64,000 nt of DNA from Anoxybacterium sp963668245 (GTDB taxonomy: Bacteria; Bacillota; Clostridia; Peptostreptococcales; Anaerovoracaceae). Of this stretch, positions 54,700-61,978 are shown piece by piece. The stretch covers positions 744,001 to 808,000 of the forward strand of contig OY764195.2 of NCBI GenBank assembly GCA_963668245.2, written 5' to 3'. Every line of letters begins with the position of its first letter. The first letter of the stretch is position 1. Under the pieces are notes generated by a model. That model was not told the origin of the DNA. It ran no database searches and worked only from the letters and a program-made list of their open reading frames with translations. The translations under genes and the position numbers were made by a program.

Positions 54700-55525
54700 A
54701 TTTTCTTGTTCCGGTTTAACTGTAAAACATCAATGTTACTTGCTTGGATTATCACGATCAACAGCGTACTATCTACCAATTGAGCCAGCTGTATCCCAGA
54801 GGGAAATTGATATTAAGAATGCGATTGATAGAATCCATTTCAAAGAACCTTCTTTTGGCGTGCGCAGAATTCGTAACGAGCTATTAAAACTAGGGCATCC
54901 AATTGGAAGGCGCCTAGTAAAAAGGTATCTGGATGAAATGAATATTGTTGCATTTTATCCAGGACCAAATTTAAGCAAGAGAGCAAAGTTGGCTAAAACG
55001 TATCCATATTTGCAGAGGAACCTTTCGATAGAAAGAGTAAATCAAGTCTGGTCAATTGATATCACCTATGTTGGCACACCAACTGGATTTGTATATCTGA
55101 CTGCCATTATTGATTGGTATTCTCGGTTTGTAGTCGGATATTCGATCAGCAATACGCTACAAACAGATACCGTTACAAGAGTCGTAAAAGATGCAGCCAT
55201 GCGATATGGAGCACCTGAAATTATTAACAGTGATCAAGGTGCGCAATTTACCTCATCAGAGTATATTGATCTAATAAAAAGCTACAAAACCGTAAAAATC
55301 AGCATGGATGGTAAAGGTCGCGCGACCGACAATATAGCGATTGAACGTTTTTTCAGGTCTTACAAATGGGAGCGTCTTTATTTGATGTATCCAGAAACGG
55401 TAGCCGAGGTTAAATCTATTACAAAAGACTACGTTCAACACTACAATTTTGAACGAGGTCATCAGCGTTTCGGCTACAAAACACCTGCTGAAGTTTATTT
55501 TCATGCGAATGAGGATGCCGCATAA
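54692..55525 (+). CDS. IS3-family OrfB (rve transposase)
   Basis: The 277-residue protein has an HTH_21-type start, then the catalytic core. The first D lies in VWSIDITYVGT, the second D in INSDQGAQFT, and the E in DNIAIERFFRSYKWE. All three catalytic residues are present, so it appears intact. Its frame is +1 relative to OrfA, not the -1 usual for IS3 fusion products. It has its own ATG overlapping the OrfA stop, so it may be translated by coupling. Confidence 0.9.
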   Translation: MIEFSCSGLTVKHQCYLLGLSRSTAYYLPIEPAVSQREIDIKNAIDRIHFKEPSFGVRRIRNELLKLGHPIGRRLVKRYLDEMNIVAFYPGPNLSKRAKLAKTYPYLQRNLSIERVNQVWSIDITYVGTPTGFVYLTAIIDWYSRFVVGYSISNTLQTDTVTRVVKDAAMRYGAPEIINSDQGAQFTSSEYIDLIKSYKTVKISMDGKGRATDNIAIERFFRSYKWERLYLMYPETVAEVKSITKDYVQHYNFERGHQRFGYKTPAEVYFHANEDAA

Positions 55526-55631
55526 TGAGGAAAGGAGCTCATAACTAGTTTTTCCTGATTTTGTGTCTTGACATGCGTGTACATTATACTACGTTATACC
55601 TAGACTAGAAATATTTCAACACAATAATAAT

Positions 55632-55672
55632 CCGTGTAATTTAAAGTAAGGATTTAAATTACACGGTTTTTT
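55632..55672 (+). terminator. Terminator between the IS3 element and the ATPase gene
   Basis: A perfect 14-bp stem (55632-55645 with 55653-55666) has a 7-nt loop GTAAGGA and is followed by TTTTTTC. Confidence 0.88.
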
Positions 55673-55752
55673 CTTGCTTTTTTTTGTGATACCGAGTAAG
55701 ATAAAATAGTAATTTATATTATCCGGAAATGAAACGGTGAAGGTGAAATAGT

Positions 55753-56967
55753 ATGTTTATTGAAAGAGCACTTGAGAGAATTGTGAAAGAGGTTTCAAAT
55801 ACATATCCGGTTCTTCTTGTTACAGGCCCAAGACAAATTGGAAAAACAACACTGCTAGAACATGTTGCTGATAAAGAGAGAAAATATGTAAGTCTTGATG
55901 ATCCAGTGGCAAGGAGCCTTGCCATAGAAGAACCGTTACTTTTTTTGCAACGTTATGAACCACCTGTGATTATCGATGAGATACAATATGCTCCAGAGTT
56001 GTTGCCCTATATAAAAATGCATGTGGATAGAAACAAAAAAATGGGTGATTTCTGGTTAACAGGTTCGCAAATGTTTCAAATGATGAAAGGTGTAAGTGAA
56101 AGTTTAGCGGGAAGAGTAGGTATCATACCTATGCAAGGGCTCTCGCTTTCTGAAATAAATAGTGTACCGAATGAGCCTTATACCACTGAGGTGAATCGCC
56201 TTCTTAGTAGAGTTTCAACTGCAAAGAAGATGCCATTAAAAGAGATTTATGATCTAATACATAAAGGGTCGATGCCTGCATTACATACAACGGAGCAAAG
56301 TATAGAAAGATTCTATGCTTCTTATGTTGATACCTATGTACATCGTGACATTAGAGATTTAGCGCAAGTAGCAGATGAAATGCAGTTTCAAAGATTTTTA
56401 ACTGCTTGCGCAGCAAGAACAAGTCAAATGGTCAACTACTCTGAATTAGCTAAAGATGTTGGTATATCATCTCCCACCGCAAAAAGCTGGCTGTCATTAT
56501 TAGTTACATCAGGAATCGTAGTTTTAGTTGAACCGTACTTTAATAATGCATTGAAAAGGATTGTTAAGGCGCCAAATATGTATTTTATGGACACAGGGTT
56601 ATGTGCTTATTTGACAAGATGGACTACAAGCGAGTCATTAGAGATATCAGCCATGTCAGGGGCATTTTTTGAAACCTTTGTGGTATCAGAAATAATAAAA
56701 AGTTATTTAAATGAAGGAAGAAGACCGCCTGTTTTTTACTATCGAGATTCAGATCAAAAGGAAATTGACTTGATTATTGAAGAGAATGGTAAACTTCAAC
56801 CTATAGAGATTAAGAAAAGCTCTAATCCTAAAAAAAACGCAGGACGGCATTTTTCTGTGTTAAATAAGACTGAAAAAGAAACTTCTAAAGGCAGCGTGAT
56901 ATGCATGAGTGATGATTTAATCCCAATTTCAGAGGAGAGCTGGGCGGTTCCTGTATGGCTTATATAA
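55753..56967 (+). CDS. AAA ATPase with DUF4143 (AAA_14 type)
   Basis: The 404-residue protein has Walker A TGPRQIGKTTLL (about residues 23-34), Walker B PPVIIDEIQYAP and the C-terminal DUF4143 domain (about 200-370) with YFMDTGLCAYL, GAFFETFVVSEI and FYYRDSDQKEIDLIIEE. The last has the features of a PD-(D/E)xK-like fold, with IEIKKS. This family is often found in accessory regions. Its role is not established. It lies next to an IS scar. Confidence 0.9.
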   Translation: MFIERALERIVKEVSNTYPVLLVTGPRQIGKTTLLEHVADKERKYVSLDDPVARSLAIEEPLLFLQRYEPPVIIDEIQYAPELLPYIKMHVDRNKKMGDFWLTGSQMFQMMKGVSESLAGRVGIIPMQGLSLSEINSVPNEPYTTEVNRLLSRVSTAKKMPLKEIYDLIHKGSMPALHTTEQSIERFYASYVDTYVHRDIRDLAQVADEMQFQRFLTACAARTSQMVNYSELAKDVGISSPTAKSWLSLLVTSGIVVLVEPYFNNALKRIVKAPNMYFMDTGLCAYLTRWTTSESLEISAMSGAFFETFVVSEIIKSYLNEGRRPPVFYYRDSDQKEIDLIIEENGKLQPIEIKKSSNPKKNAGRHFSVLNKTEKETSKGSVICMSDDLIPISEESWAVPVWLI

Positions 56968-57070
56968 TAACTGCTGCGCACTCGAAAGCTTATGAGGCGA
57001 CAGTGTATTTTAACAACGCAGGCAGTCCTTCTTGCCAATATTGTTTTGTATTGTAAGAATATAAATTGGA

Positions 57071-57111
57071 AAACCAGAAAAGCAGGATTTGCAATCCTGC
57101 TTTTCTGGTTT
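57071..57111 (+). terminator. Bidirectional terminator between the ATPase and feo genes
   Basis: A perfect 19-bp stem (57071-57089 with 57093-57111) has a 3-nt loop, and each arm ends in GGTTT. It serves the DUF4143 gene on the plus strand and the feo operon on the minus strand. Confidence 0.85.
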
Positions 57112-57133
57112 TGGTTGGTAACCATCTATTTTA

Positions 57134-57283
57134 CTAATCTTCTTTTTTTACGTGACAGCTTCCTGCTGATGAGCAACCAGAACAGCCACCACAGCAAGAA
57201 CCACTTTTCTTGTCTTTTCGGATTTTTATAAAGGCAAGGACCACTGCTAGAAGCACCAATCCGCCAATGATGATATCTGCCAT
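57134..57283 (-). CDS. FeoB-associated Cys-rich membrane protein
   Basis: This 49-residue protein has one membrane helix (MADIIIGGLVLLAVVLAFI) and a basic then Cys-rich tail (SCCGGCSGCSSAGSCH). AAAGGGGG lies upstream of the ATG at 57283. This is the FeoB-associated Cys-rich protein (often called FeoC-like in Firmicutes). It follows feoB in the operon, 30 bases downstream, and could bind iron or assist FeoB. Confidence 0.85.
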   Translation of the reverse strand: MADIIIGGLVLLAVVLAFIKIRKDKKSGSCCGGCSGCSSAGSCHVKKED

Positions 57284-57313
57284 AATAAGATACCCCCTTT
57301 GAATCTTATCACA

Positions 57314-59323
57314 TCAGTTTTCCTGAGTCACAGTTTTATATTTTCTACGACTTGAAATTTGGTTTGTAATTCCAAGGATAAAACCAATGATTAGGAGCAC
57401 TGCGAAAATGATTAATACTATATTACCACCAACTACATCACCTTGGGAAGCATCTTCCATCAAGCCGATATCCAGAGTGTTTTTGATAACAGCACTGGTT
57501 CCACTTAATACAAGACCTCCAACCACATTGACAAGGAAAGCAACAAGATAAGCAAATCCTGTTTGATAAGCCACTGCAATCATTGTCCATCTCCAAGTCC
57601 CAAACTCTCTTCTCATAGCTCCGATTGCGGCAAAACAAGGAGCAGAAAACAGGATAAACATCATAAAAGCAAATGCGGTTACTTGGCTAAACAGGATTGG
57701 CGTAGCAGTACCTACCGAAGCAAAGGTTGCAACAACCACTTCTTTTGCAATGAGTCCTGTGATGGCGGCCACAGGACCGGCCCAGCTATCACCAAATCCA
57801 AGAGGTACAAAGAGAACCTTGACTGCATCACCAAACTGAGCAAGGATGCTGCTTTCGATGGCCTCTGGTCCCACATAGCCAGAAAAACTAAAGTTTTGAA
57901 GGACCCAAAGAATCGCGCAAGCAGCGAAGATAACCGTACCAGCCTTTATTACAAAAGACTTAGCTTTTTCCCACATATGAATGAGAACACTCTTAATACG
58001 AGGAAGCTTGTAAGTTGGCAATTCCATAACAAATGGAGACGGATCACCAGAAAATAGCTTGGTTTTTTTCAAAAATATACCAGATAGTATGACTGCAGCA
58101 ATAGAAATCAAATATATGGATGGTCCTACCCAAGTCTGTTCCCGAAACATCATCGCGATAAACATGGCAAAGACCGGAAGCTTTGCTCCGCAAGGGATAA
58201 AAGGAGTGAGCATGATTGTCATTTTTCTGTCTCGCTCATTCTCTATGGTTTTACTTGCCATAATACCAGGGATGGAGCATCCTGTTCCGATGAGCATGGG
58301 GATAAATGATTTGCCAGACAGCCCAAATTTTCGGAAGATACGATCCATAATAAAGGCAACTCTTGCCATATATCCGCTGTCTTCTAAAAGAGATAAGAAA
58401 AAGAATAAAATCATCAATTGGGGTACATAGATGAAGATTGCACCAATGCTTCCGATGATTCCATTGAGCACCAAATCCATGGTCCAATCCGAGGCCCCTG
58501 CCTGCATCAATCCGTTTTCAGCAACACTCTGAATCCAGCCAAAGATACTTTCCACCATACCGATGGTCATATCACCAATACTGACAATGGAAACATAATA
58601 AACAGCCCAAAGGATCAAAAAAAAGAGGGGAAGTGCCAACAATCGATTGGTTACAACCTTGTCGATTTTATCAGAGGAAGTCTCGCAATTGCTTCGCAGC
58701 GCACGTGTGACGCTTTTGGACACGTATTCTTGAATATGATCGTAACGGTTACTGATTGCTTTTTCCTCAGCTTCTTCATCAAGGGTTCCATTGGCTTCCT
58801 GGAAAAAAGAAGGGCTTGGTGTTTGACGAATATTTTTTGAACCAAGGTGAATCGCCGATTGAATCAATTCCCGAATGCCTTGACCTCGAACAGCAGAGGT
58901 TGGAATGATAGGACACGAAAGATACTGTGACAATTTTGCGATATCGATGGCATCCCCTCTTTTGTCAAGGGCATCCATCATATTTAGAGCGATGATAACG
59001 GGAATTCCTGCTTCCTTTAGCTGCATGGTCAGATATAAATTACGTTCTAAATTGGTTGCATCAACAATATTAATGATAACGTCAGGTCTTTCCTTGATGA
59101 GAAAGTCTCGCGTAACGATTTCTTCTGGGCTATAGGGTGATATGGAATAGATTCCGGGAAGATCAATGACTTCTATTTCCTTATGACCTCTCAATTTTCC
59201 GACTTTCTTTTCAACGGTAACGCCAGGCCAATTTCCTACATGCTGGGAGCTTCCGGTTAATTCATTAAATATGGTGGTCTTTCCGCTATTTGGATTACCC
59301 GCCAATGCTAATTTCATACCCAT
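57314..59323 (-). CDS. feoB: Ferrous iron transporter FeoB
   Basis: The 669-residue protein begins with a GTPase domain: P-loop GNPNSGKTT, GNWPGVTVEKK, DLPGIYS and NMMD (G4). A linker and membrane domains with two Gate regions follow (CGAKLPVFAMFIA and CFAAIGAM, each with a Cys). It imports Fe2+ across the membrane. Two small FeoA genes lie upstream and one Cys-rich protein downstream in the operon. TATAATGG and AAGGAAAG lie before the ATG. Confidence 0.96.
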   Translation of the reverse strand: MGMKLALAGNPNSGKTTIFNELTGSSQHVGNWPGVTVEKKVGKLRGHKEIEVIDLPGIYSISPYSPEEIVTRDFLIKERPDVIINIVDATNLERNLYLTMQLKEAGIPVIIALNMMDALDKRGDAIDIAKLSQYLSCPIIPTSAVRGQGIRELIQSAIHLGSKNIRQTPSPSFFQEANGTLDEEAEEKAISNRYDHIQEYVSKSVTRALRSNCETSSDKIDKVVTNRLLALPLFFLILWAVYYVSIVSIGDMTIGMVESIFGWIQSVAENGLMQAGASDWTMDLVLNGIIGSIGAIFIYVPQLMILFFFLSLLEDSGYMARVAFIMDRIFRKFGLSGKSFIPMLIGTGCSIPGIMASKTIENERDRKMTIMLTPFIPCGAKLPVFAMFIAMMFREQTWVGPSIYLISIAAVILSGIFLKKTKLFSGDPSPFVMELPTYKLPRIKSVLIHMWEKAKSFVIKAGTVIFAACAILWVLQNFSFSGYVGPEAIESSILAQFGDAVKVLFVPLGFGDSWAGPVAAITGLIAKEVVVATFASVGTATPILFSQVTAFAFMMFILFSAPCFAAIGAMRREFGTWRWTMIAVAYQTGFAYLVAFLVNVVGGLVLSGTSAVIKNTLDIGLMEDASQGDVVGGNIVLIIFAVLLIIGFILGITNQISSRRKYKTVTQEN

Positions 59324-59341
59324 TATATTTTCCTTTCCTTT

Positions 59342-59563
59342 CTATTCTACTACAATTCGTTCTGCATCCTCTTTTCGAAGAGAAAGCTCATATCCTCTCA
59401 CATGAATCTCAATTGGATCCCCTAAAGGAGCCACCTTTTTTACATGAACTTGAGCGCCTTGGGTGATTCCCATATCCATTATGCGTCTTTTAAGCGCGCC
59501 AGTGGCGTCTAGTCTAATAACGGTAACGGTTTCGCCCAGGTCTGCCGTTTTTAATGTTTTCAT
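59342..59563 (-). CDS. feoA: FeoA domain protein (second copy)
   Basis: The 73-residue protein has an SH3-like FeoA fold: LGETVTVIRLD, LKRRIMDMGITQGAQVHVKKVAPLGDP (in part) and the end LRKEDAERIVV. It lies 18 bases before feoB with AAGGAGG at 7-8 bases before the ATG. FeoA is thought to bind the FeoB G-domain. It is the copy more like standard FeoA, with the usual VAPLGDP. Confidence 0.93.
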   Translation of the reverse strand: MKTLKTADLGETVTVIRLDATGALKRRIMDMGITQGAQVHVKKVAPLGDPIEIHVRGYELSLRKEDAERIVVE

Positions 59564-59603
59564 TTTATATCCTCCTTAGAATGTAACCTTTTTCTTTACC
59601 GTC

Positions 59604-59816
59604 CTAAACGATAATCCGCATTGCCATAGATTGATCCAGAGCCACTCTGGCATCCTTCACACTTAAAATCATGCTGCCTCCCATTTGAGACACAACGGTA
59701 ACACTAGAACCAGGAACAAATCCCATACTTTCTAAAAATCTTTTTGTATCATCACGTCCGTTGATTTTTTGAATGGTTCTCTTTTCACCAGAACCAAGCA
59801 TAACTAAAGGCATCAT
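59604..59816 (-). CDS. feoA: FeoA domain protein (first copy)
   Basis: The 70-residue protein has the FeoA-like core with KRFLESMGFVPGSSVTVVSQMGGS and VALDQSMAMRIIV. It begins with MMPLVML; the ATGs at 59816 and 59813 are both well spaced from GGAGG. It is the first gene of the feo operon and lies right behind the promoter and operator array. Two FeoA genes in a row are common in Clostridia. Confidence 0.9.
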   Translation of the reverse strand: MMPLVMLGSGEKRTIQKINGRDDTKRFLESMGFVPGSSVTVVSQMGGSMILSVKDARVALDQSMAMRIIV

Positions 59817-59833
59817 AGGAACCTCCTCATTGA

Positions 59834-59910
59834 GTTAGCAAAAGCTAACCGTAAAACAATCAAAATGGTTAGCAATGACTAACCGTGCTTACAGTTTACT
59901 ATTGCTAACT
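59834..59910. promoter_or_regulatory. Three DtxR-type operator boxes
   Basis: Box 1 (59834-59849) is a perfect GTTAGC-4nt-GCTAAC. Box 2 (59867-59884) is GGTTAG-6nt-CTAACC. Box 3 (59893-59910) is AGTTTAC-4nt-GCTAACT with two mismatches. They resemble the TTAG..CTAA core of DtxR/IdeR/MntR sites and lie between the feo operon and its probable divergent repressor gene. Confidence 0.8.
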
Positions 59911-59922
59911 GGCATTTGTCAA
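59893..59922 (-). promoter_or_regulatory. feo operon promoter
   Basis: On the minus strand TTGACA (59922-59917) and TAAACT (59898-59893) are 18 bases apart. Operator box 3 overlaps the -10 and part of the spacer, and boxes 1 and 2 lie downstream, so repressor binding should block transcription of feoA-feoA-feoB. Confidence 0.7.
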
Positions 59923-59929
59923 TAGGAGT

Positions 59930-59958
59930 TTGAAAAAAATTTTAGGGTGTGATAAAAT
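59930..59958 (+). promoter_or_regulatory. Promoter of the DtxR-family gene
   Basis: TTGAAA (59930-59935) and TAAAAT (59953-59958) are 17 bases apart, 29 bases before the ATG. The three boxes lie upstream of this promoter, so this gene may escape strict self-repression. Confidence 0.65.
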
Positions 59959-59987
59959 AAACAATATCAAAAAATCAGGAGGTTCCC

Positions 59988-60404
59988 ATGAGAATACATG
60001 AATCTGGAGAAAATTATCTGGAGACAATTTTAATCTTAAAAAATCAAAATGGCTCTGTTCGTTCTATTGATATTGCCAATGAATTGGATTATACAAAAGC
60101 AAGCGTCAGTCGTGCCATGGGTATTCTCAAAAAAGAAGAACTCATTACGGTAGACCGACAGGGAGGGATTCACCTGACGGAAACAGGTCATATAAGAGCA
60201 ACCAAAATCTATGAACGGCATCAGCTGATTGCAGAGTATCTGTTTGCAGCGCTTGGCGTGGATGAAGAAACCGCAGCTGCCGATGCGTGCCGGATTGAAC
60301 ATATTATTAGCGAAGAATCCTTTGGAAAAATCAAAGAATGGGTTGAGGAACACCAACAATTGAGTCAATGGAATGGTGAAAATATCTTATTTCACAAAAA
60401 ATAA
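59988..60404 (+). CDS. DtxR/MntR-family metal-dependent repressor
   Basis: The 138-residue protein has an N-terminal winged helix (SGENYLETILIL, RSIDIANELDYTKASVSRAMGIL) and a dimerisation domain with metal ligands (E, H and D in HLTETGHIRATKIYERHQLI and DACRIEHIISEESF). There is no C-terminal SH3 domain, as in the short MntR/ScaR-like members. Its promoter and the feo promoter diverge around three palindromic boxes, so it is the probable Fe2+-responsive repressor of feo. AGGAGG precedes the ATG. The stop codon lies in the terminator stem. Confidence 0.92.
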   Translation: MRIHESGENYLETILILKNQNGSVRSIDIANELDYTKASVSRAMGILKKEELITVDRQGGIHLTETGHIRATKIYERHQLIAEYLFAALGVDEETAAADACRIEHIISEESFGKIKEWVEEHQQLSQWNGENILFHKK

Positions 60405-60436
60405 AAGTCCTCGAACCAAAGATTCGAGGGCTTTTA
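60402..60436 (+). terminator. Terminator of the DtxR-family gene
   Basis: A 14-bp stem (60402-60415 with 60423-60436, one G-U pair) has a 7-nt loop and ends in CTTTTA. As at 17191, the TAA stop codon forms the base of the left arm. In the remaining gap to 60613 I see nothing. Confidence 0.8.
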
Positions 60437-60613
60437 CAAAGTGTGTATCTATTAAAAGAAGGAAAGTGCTCGAGTCGAGTATCTCCTGCTCTCAAGTACG
60501 ATTCTATTCTATTATTGTGTTGGTTGTGTGTAGATGATGTGGATAATGGATAAAATCATACATTATTTTATCTCGATTTGTTTCAATTTACTTATTTTTC
60601 TAGCGAGGATCAA

Positions 60614-61063
60614 TTATCTCATATTACATTTTGCCCCAGTTCCATTGCCATTCCCAAAACCATATTCGCCAGCACCAATTCCATTTCCAGAACCATCTCT
60701 AAGGCCGTAGCCCCCTGCATGACCTTGGCCTCTTTCTCCTGCCTCATCTGTCAAACCATATCCGCCAGCACCAATTCCAAAACCACCGTATTGCCCTGTT
60801 TGGAATCCGTCACAGATTTCTTGACGTTCTTGGATTTGCGCAAGGATTTCATCTGCCTCATCTTGGGTCAAAGTACCAGCGGATACCCGTTCTGCAAGGA
60901 CTTCTTGGTGGAGTGCCAATCGTTCTGCACGTAGTTCATCAAGAGAAGAAGCGGAAATTCCACTGAGGGTGACGGATGGGGTGTCTGCAAAGACTGCTAT
61001 GGAGCCTGCGGTCAAAGCTAGGACCAGCGTAGTAAGAAATAGAATTTTTTTCATCGTTTTCAT
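60614..61063 (-). CDS. Small secreted Gly/Asn-rich protein (DUF2680-like)
   Basis: The 149-residue protein has a signal peptide (about 1-26, ending VFA), a helical middle (about 40-85, with LTQDEADEILAQIQERQEI) and a Gly-rich tail with GGYGL, NGIGAGEYGFGNGNGTG repeats. The helical part resembles DUF2680, which is found in many clostridial secreted proteins. AAAGGAGG lies 6 bases before the ATG at 61063. It is divergent from a two-component system whose kinase also carries an NGNG loop outside the membrane. Confidence 0.78.
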   Translation of the reverse strand: MKTMKKILFLTTLVLALTAGSIAVFADTPSVTLSGISASSLDELRAERLALHQEVLAERVSAGTLTQDEADEILAQIQERQEICDGFQTGQYGGFGIGAGGYGLTDEAGERGQGHAGGYGLRDGSGNGIGAGEYGFGNGNGTGAKCNMR

Positions 61064-61152
61064 GGTAATCCTCCTTTATTTTGTCACCGCATAACATTTC
61101 GTCGGTAACTGTTTTTGATTTATTTCATAATTTGATGATACCGAGCATCTGT

Positions 61153-61180
61153 GTCAAAAGTATGTCTTTAAAAGTCAAAA
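61153..61180 (+). repeat. GTC direct repeats in the divergent promoter region
   Basis: GTCAAAA occurs at 61153-61159 and 61174-61180 (21 bases apart) with a GTC between them at 61164-61166, so three GTC cores are spaced 11 and 10 bases. The spacing suits tandem binding of an OmpR-type regulator to one face of the helix. Confidence 0.4.
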
Positions 61181-61235
61181 AATGTGTTTTATCTCAAGGA
61201 AAAGCACACTTCTGTCACACCTTAAAAAAGAGGAG

Positions 61236-61244
61236 TGCTATAAT
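61236..61244 (+). promoter_or_regulatory. Extended -10 promoter of the response-regulator gene
   Basis: TGC-TATAAT (61236-61244) is an extended -10 without a clear -35, the same form as that of the SLH gene at 17299. The translation start is 42 bases downstream, behind AAGGAGG. Confidence 0.6.
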
Positions 61245-61285
61245 ATCCTTATCTAGGGTATGAAAATACAAAGGAGGTGCTCAAT

Positions 61286-61978
61286 ATGTCTGGAATTCTC
61301 ATTGCAGATGACAATCAACAAATTACATCCATTCTGTCTGAATATGCAAAAAAGGAAGGCTTTCATCCAAGCATAGCAAAGGATGGGGCGGAAGCGATTG
61401 AACTTTTTAAAAGAATGGAGCCAGATGTGATTCTGCTGGATGTGATGATGCCAAAAATTGATGGATTTGAAGTATGCCGTGAAATCAGAAAAACTTCTAA
61501 TGTACCAGTGATTATGATTACCGCTCGAGGCGAAGACTTTGAACGAATCATGGGACTGGATATCGGTGCAGATGATTATATTGTAAAACCTTTTTCTCCT
61601 GGCGAAGTAATGGCAAGGGTCAGAGCTGTTCTTAGAAGAATACATCGAGATGATCTGGAGAAAAAACAACAAGTGGTGCATGACAATCTTCGCATTGATA
61701 TGGACAATTACAAAGTATCTATTGATGGAGTGGATATCTCTCTTACGAAAAAAGAAATTGAACTGCTATGGACGCTCATTACGAATAAAAACAAAGTGTT
61801 TTCCAGAGACAATCTACTCAATAGTTTATGGGGATATGAATACTATGGCGACAGCCGTACCGTAGATTCTCACATCAAACGGCTGCGAGCCAAGTTGGAT
61901 GAAGTGGTTCATGACAACTGGGAAATCAAAACGATTTGGGGTGTTGGCTATAAATTTGAAGGGAAACAGGAAGCATGA
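61286..61978 (+). CDS. OmpR/PhoB-family response regulator
   Basis: The start is set at the ATG at 61286 behind AAGGAGG (8-base gap). The GTG at 61277 overlaps that site. The 230-residue protein has a receiver domain (ILIADDNQQ start, phospho-acceptor in ILLDVMMP, YIVKPFSPGE) and a winged helix (KKEIELLWTLI ... GDSRTVDSHIKRLRAKLD, in parts). It overlaps the kinase gene by ATGA, so the two are coupled. The target may include the divergent secreted protein gene. Confidence 0.93.
   Translation: MSGILIADDNQQITSILSEYAKKEGFHPSIAKDGAEAIELFKRMEPDVILLDVMMPKIDGFEVCREIRKTSNVPVIMITARGEDFERIMGLDIGADDYIVKPFSPGEVMARVRAVLRRIHRDDLEKKQQVVHDNLRIDMDNYKVSIDGVDISLTKKEIELLWTLITNKNKVFSRDNLLNSLWGYEYYGDSRTVDSHIKRLRAKLDEVVHDNWEIKTIWGVGYKFEGKQEA

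Larger units (their letters stand above)
54325..55583 (+). mobile_element. IS3-family insertion sequence
   Basis: A 1259-bp element carries orfA and orfB. Its ends are imperfect inverted repeats: bases 54325-54350 (starting TGTCCACA) match the reverse complement of 55558-55583 (ending TGTACA) at 17 of 26 positions. Flanks are AAA on the left and TTA on the right, so no target duplication is visible. Either recombination has occurred since insertion or my ends are a few bases off. Confidence 0.8.

Noticed and set aside
56992..57231. Plus-strand frame of 79 codons after the DUF4143 gene
   Set aside because: It runs through the bidirectional terminator and antisense to the FeoB-associated gene, with no ribosome site.
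57563..58840. Long plus-strand frames inside feoB (164, 123 and 140 codons)
   Set aside because: They are antisense to an intact feoB, have no supporting ribosome sites and show no protein family features.
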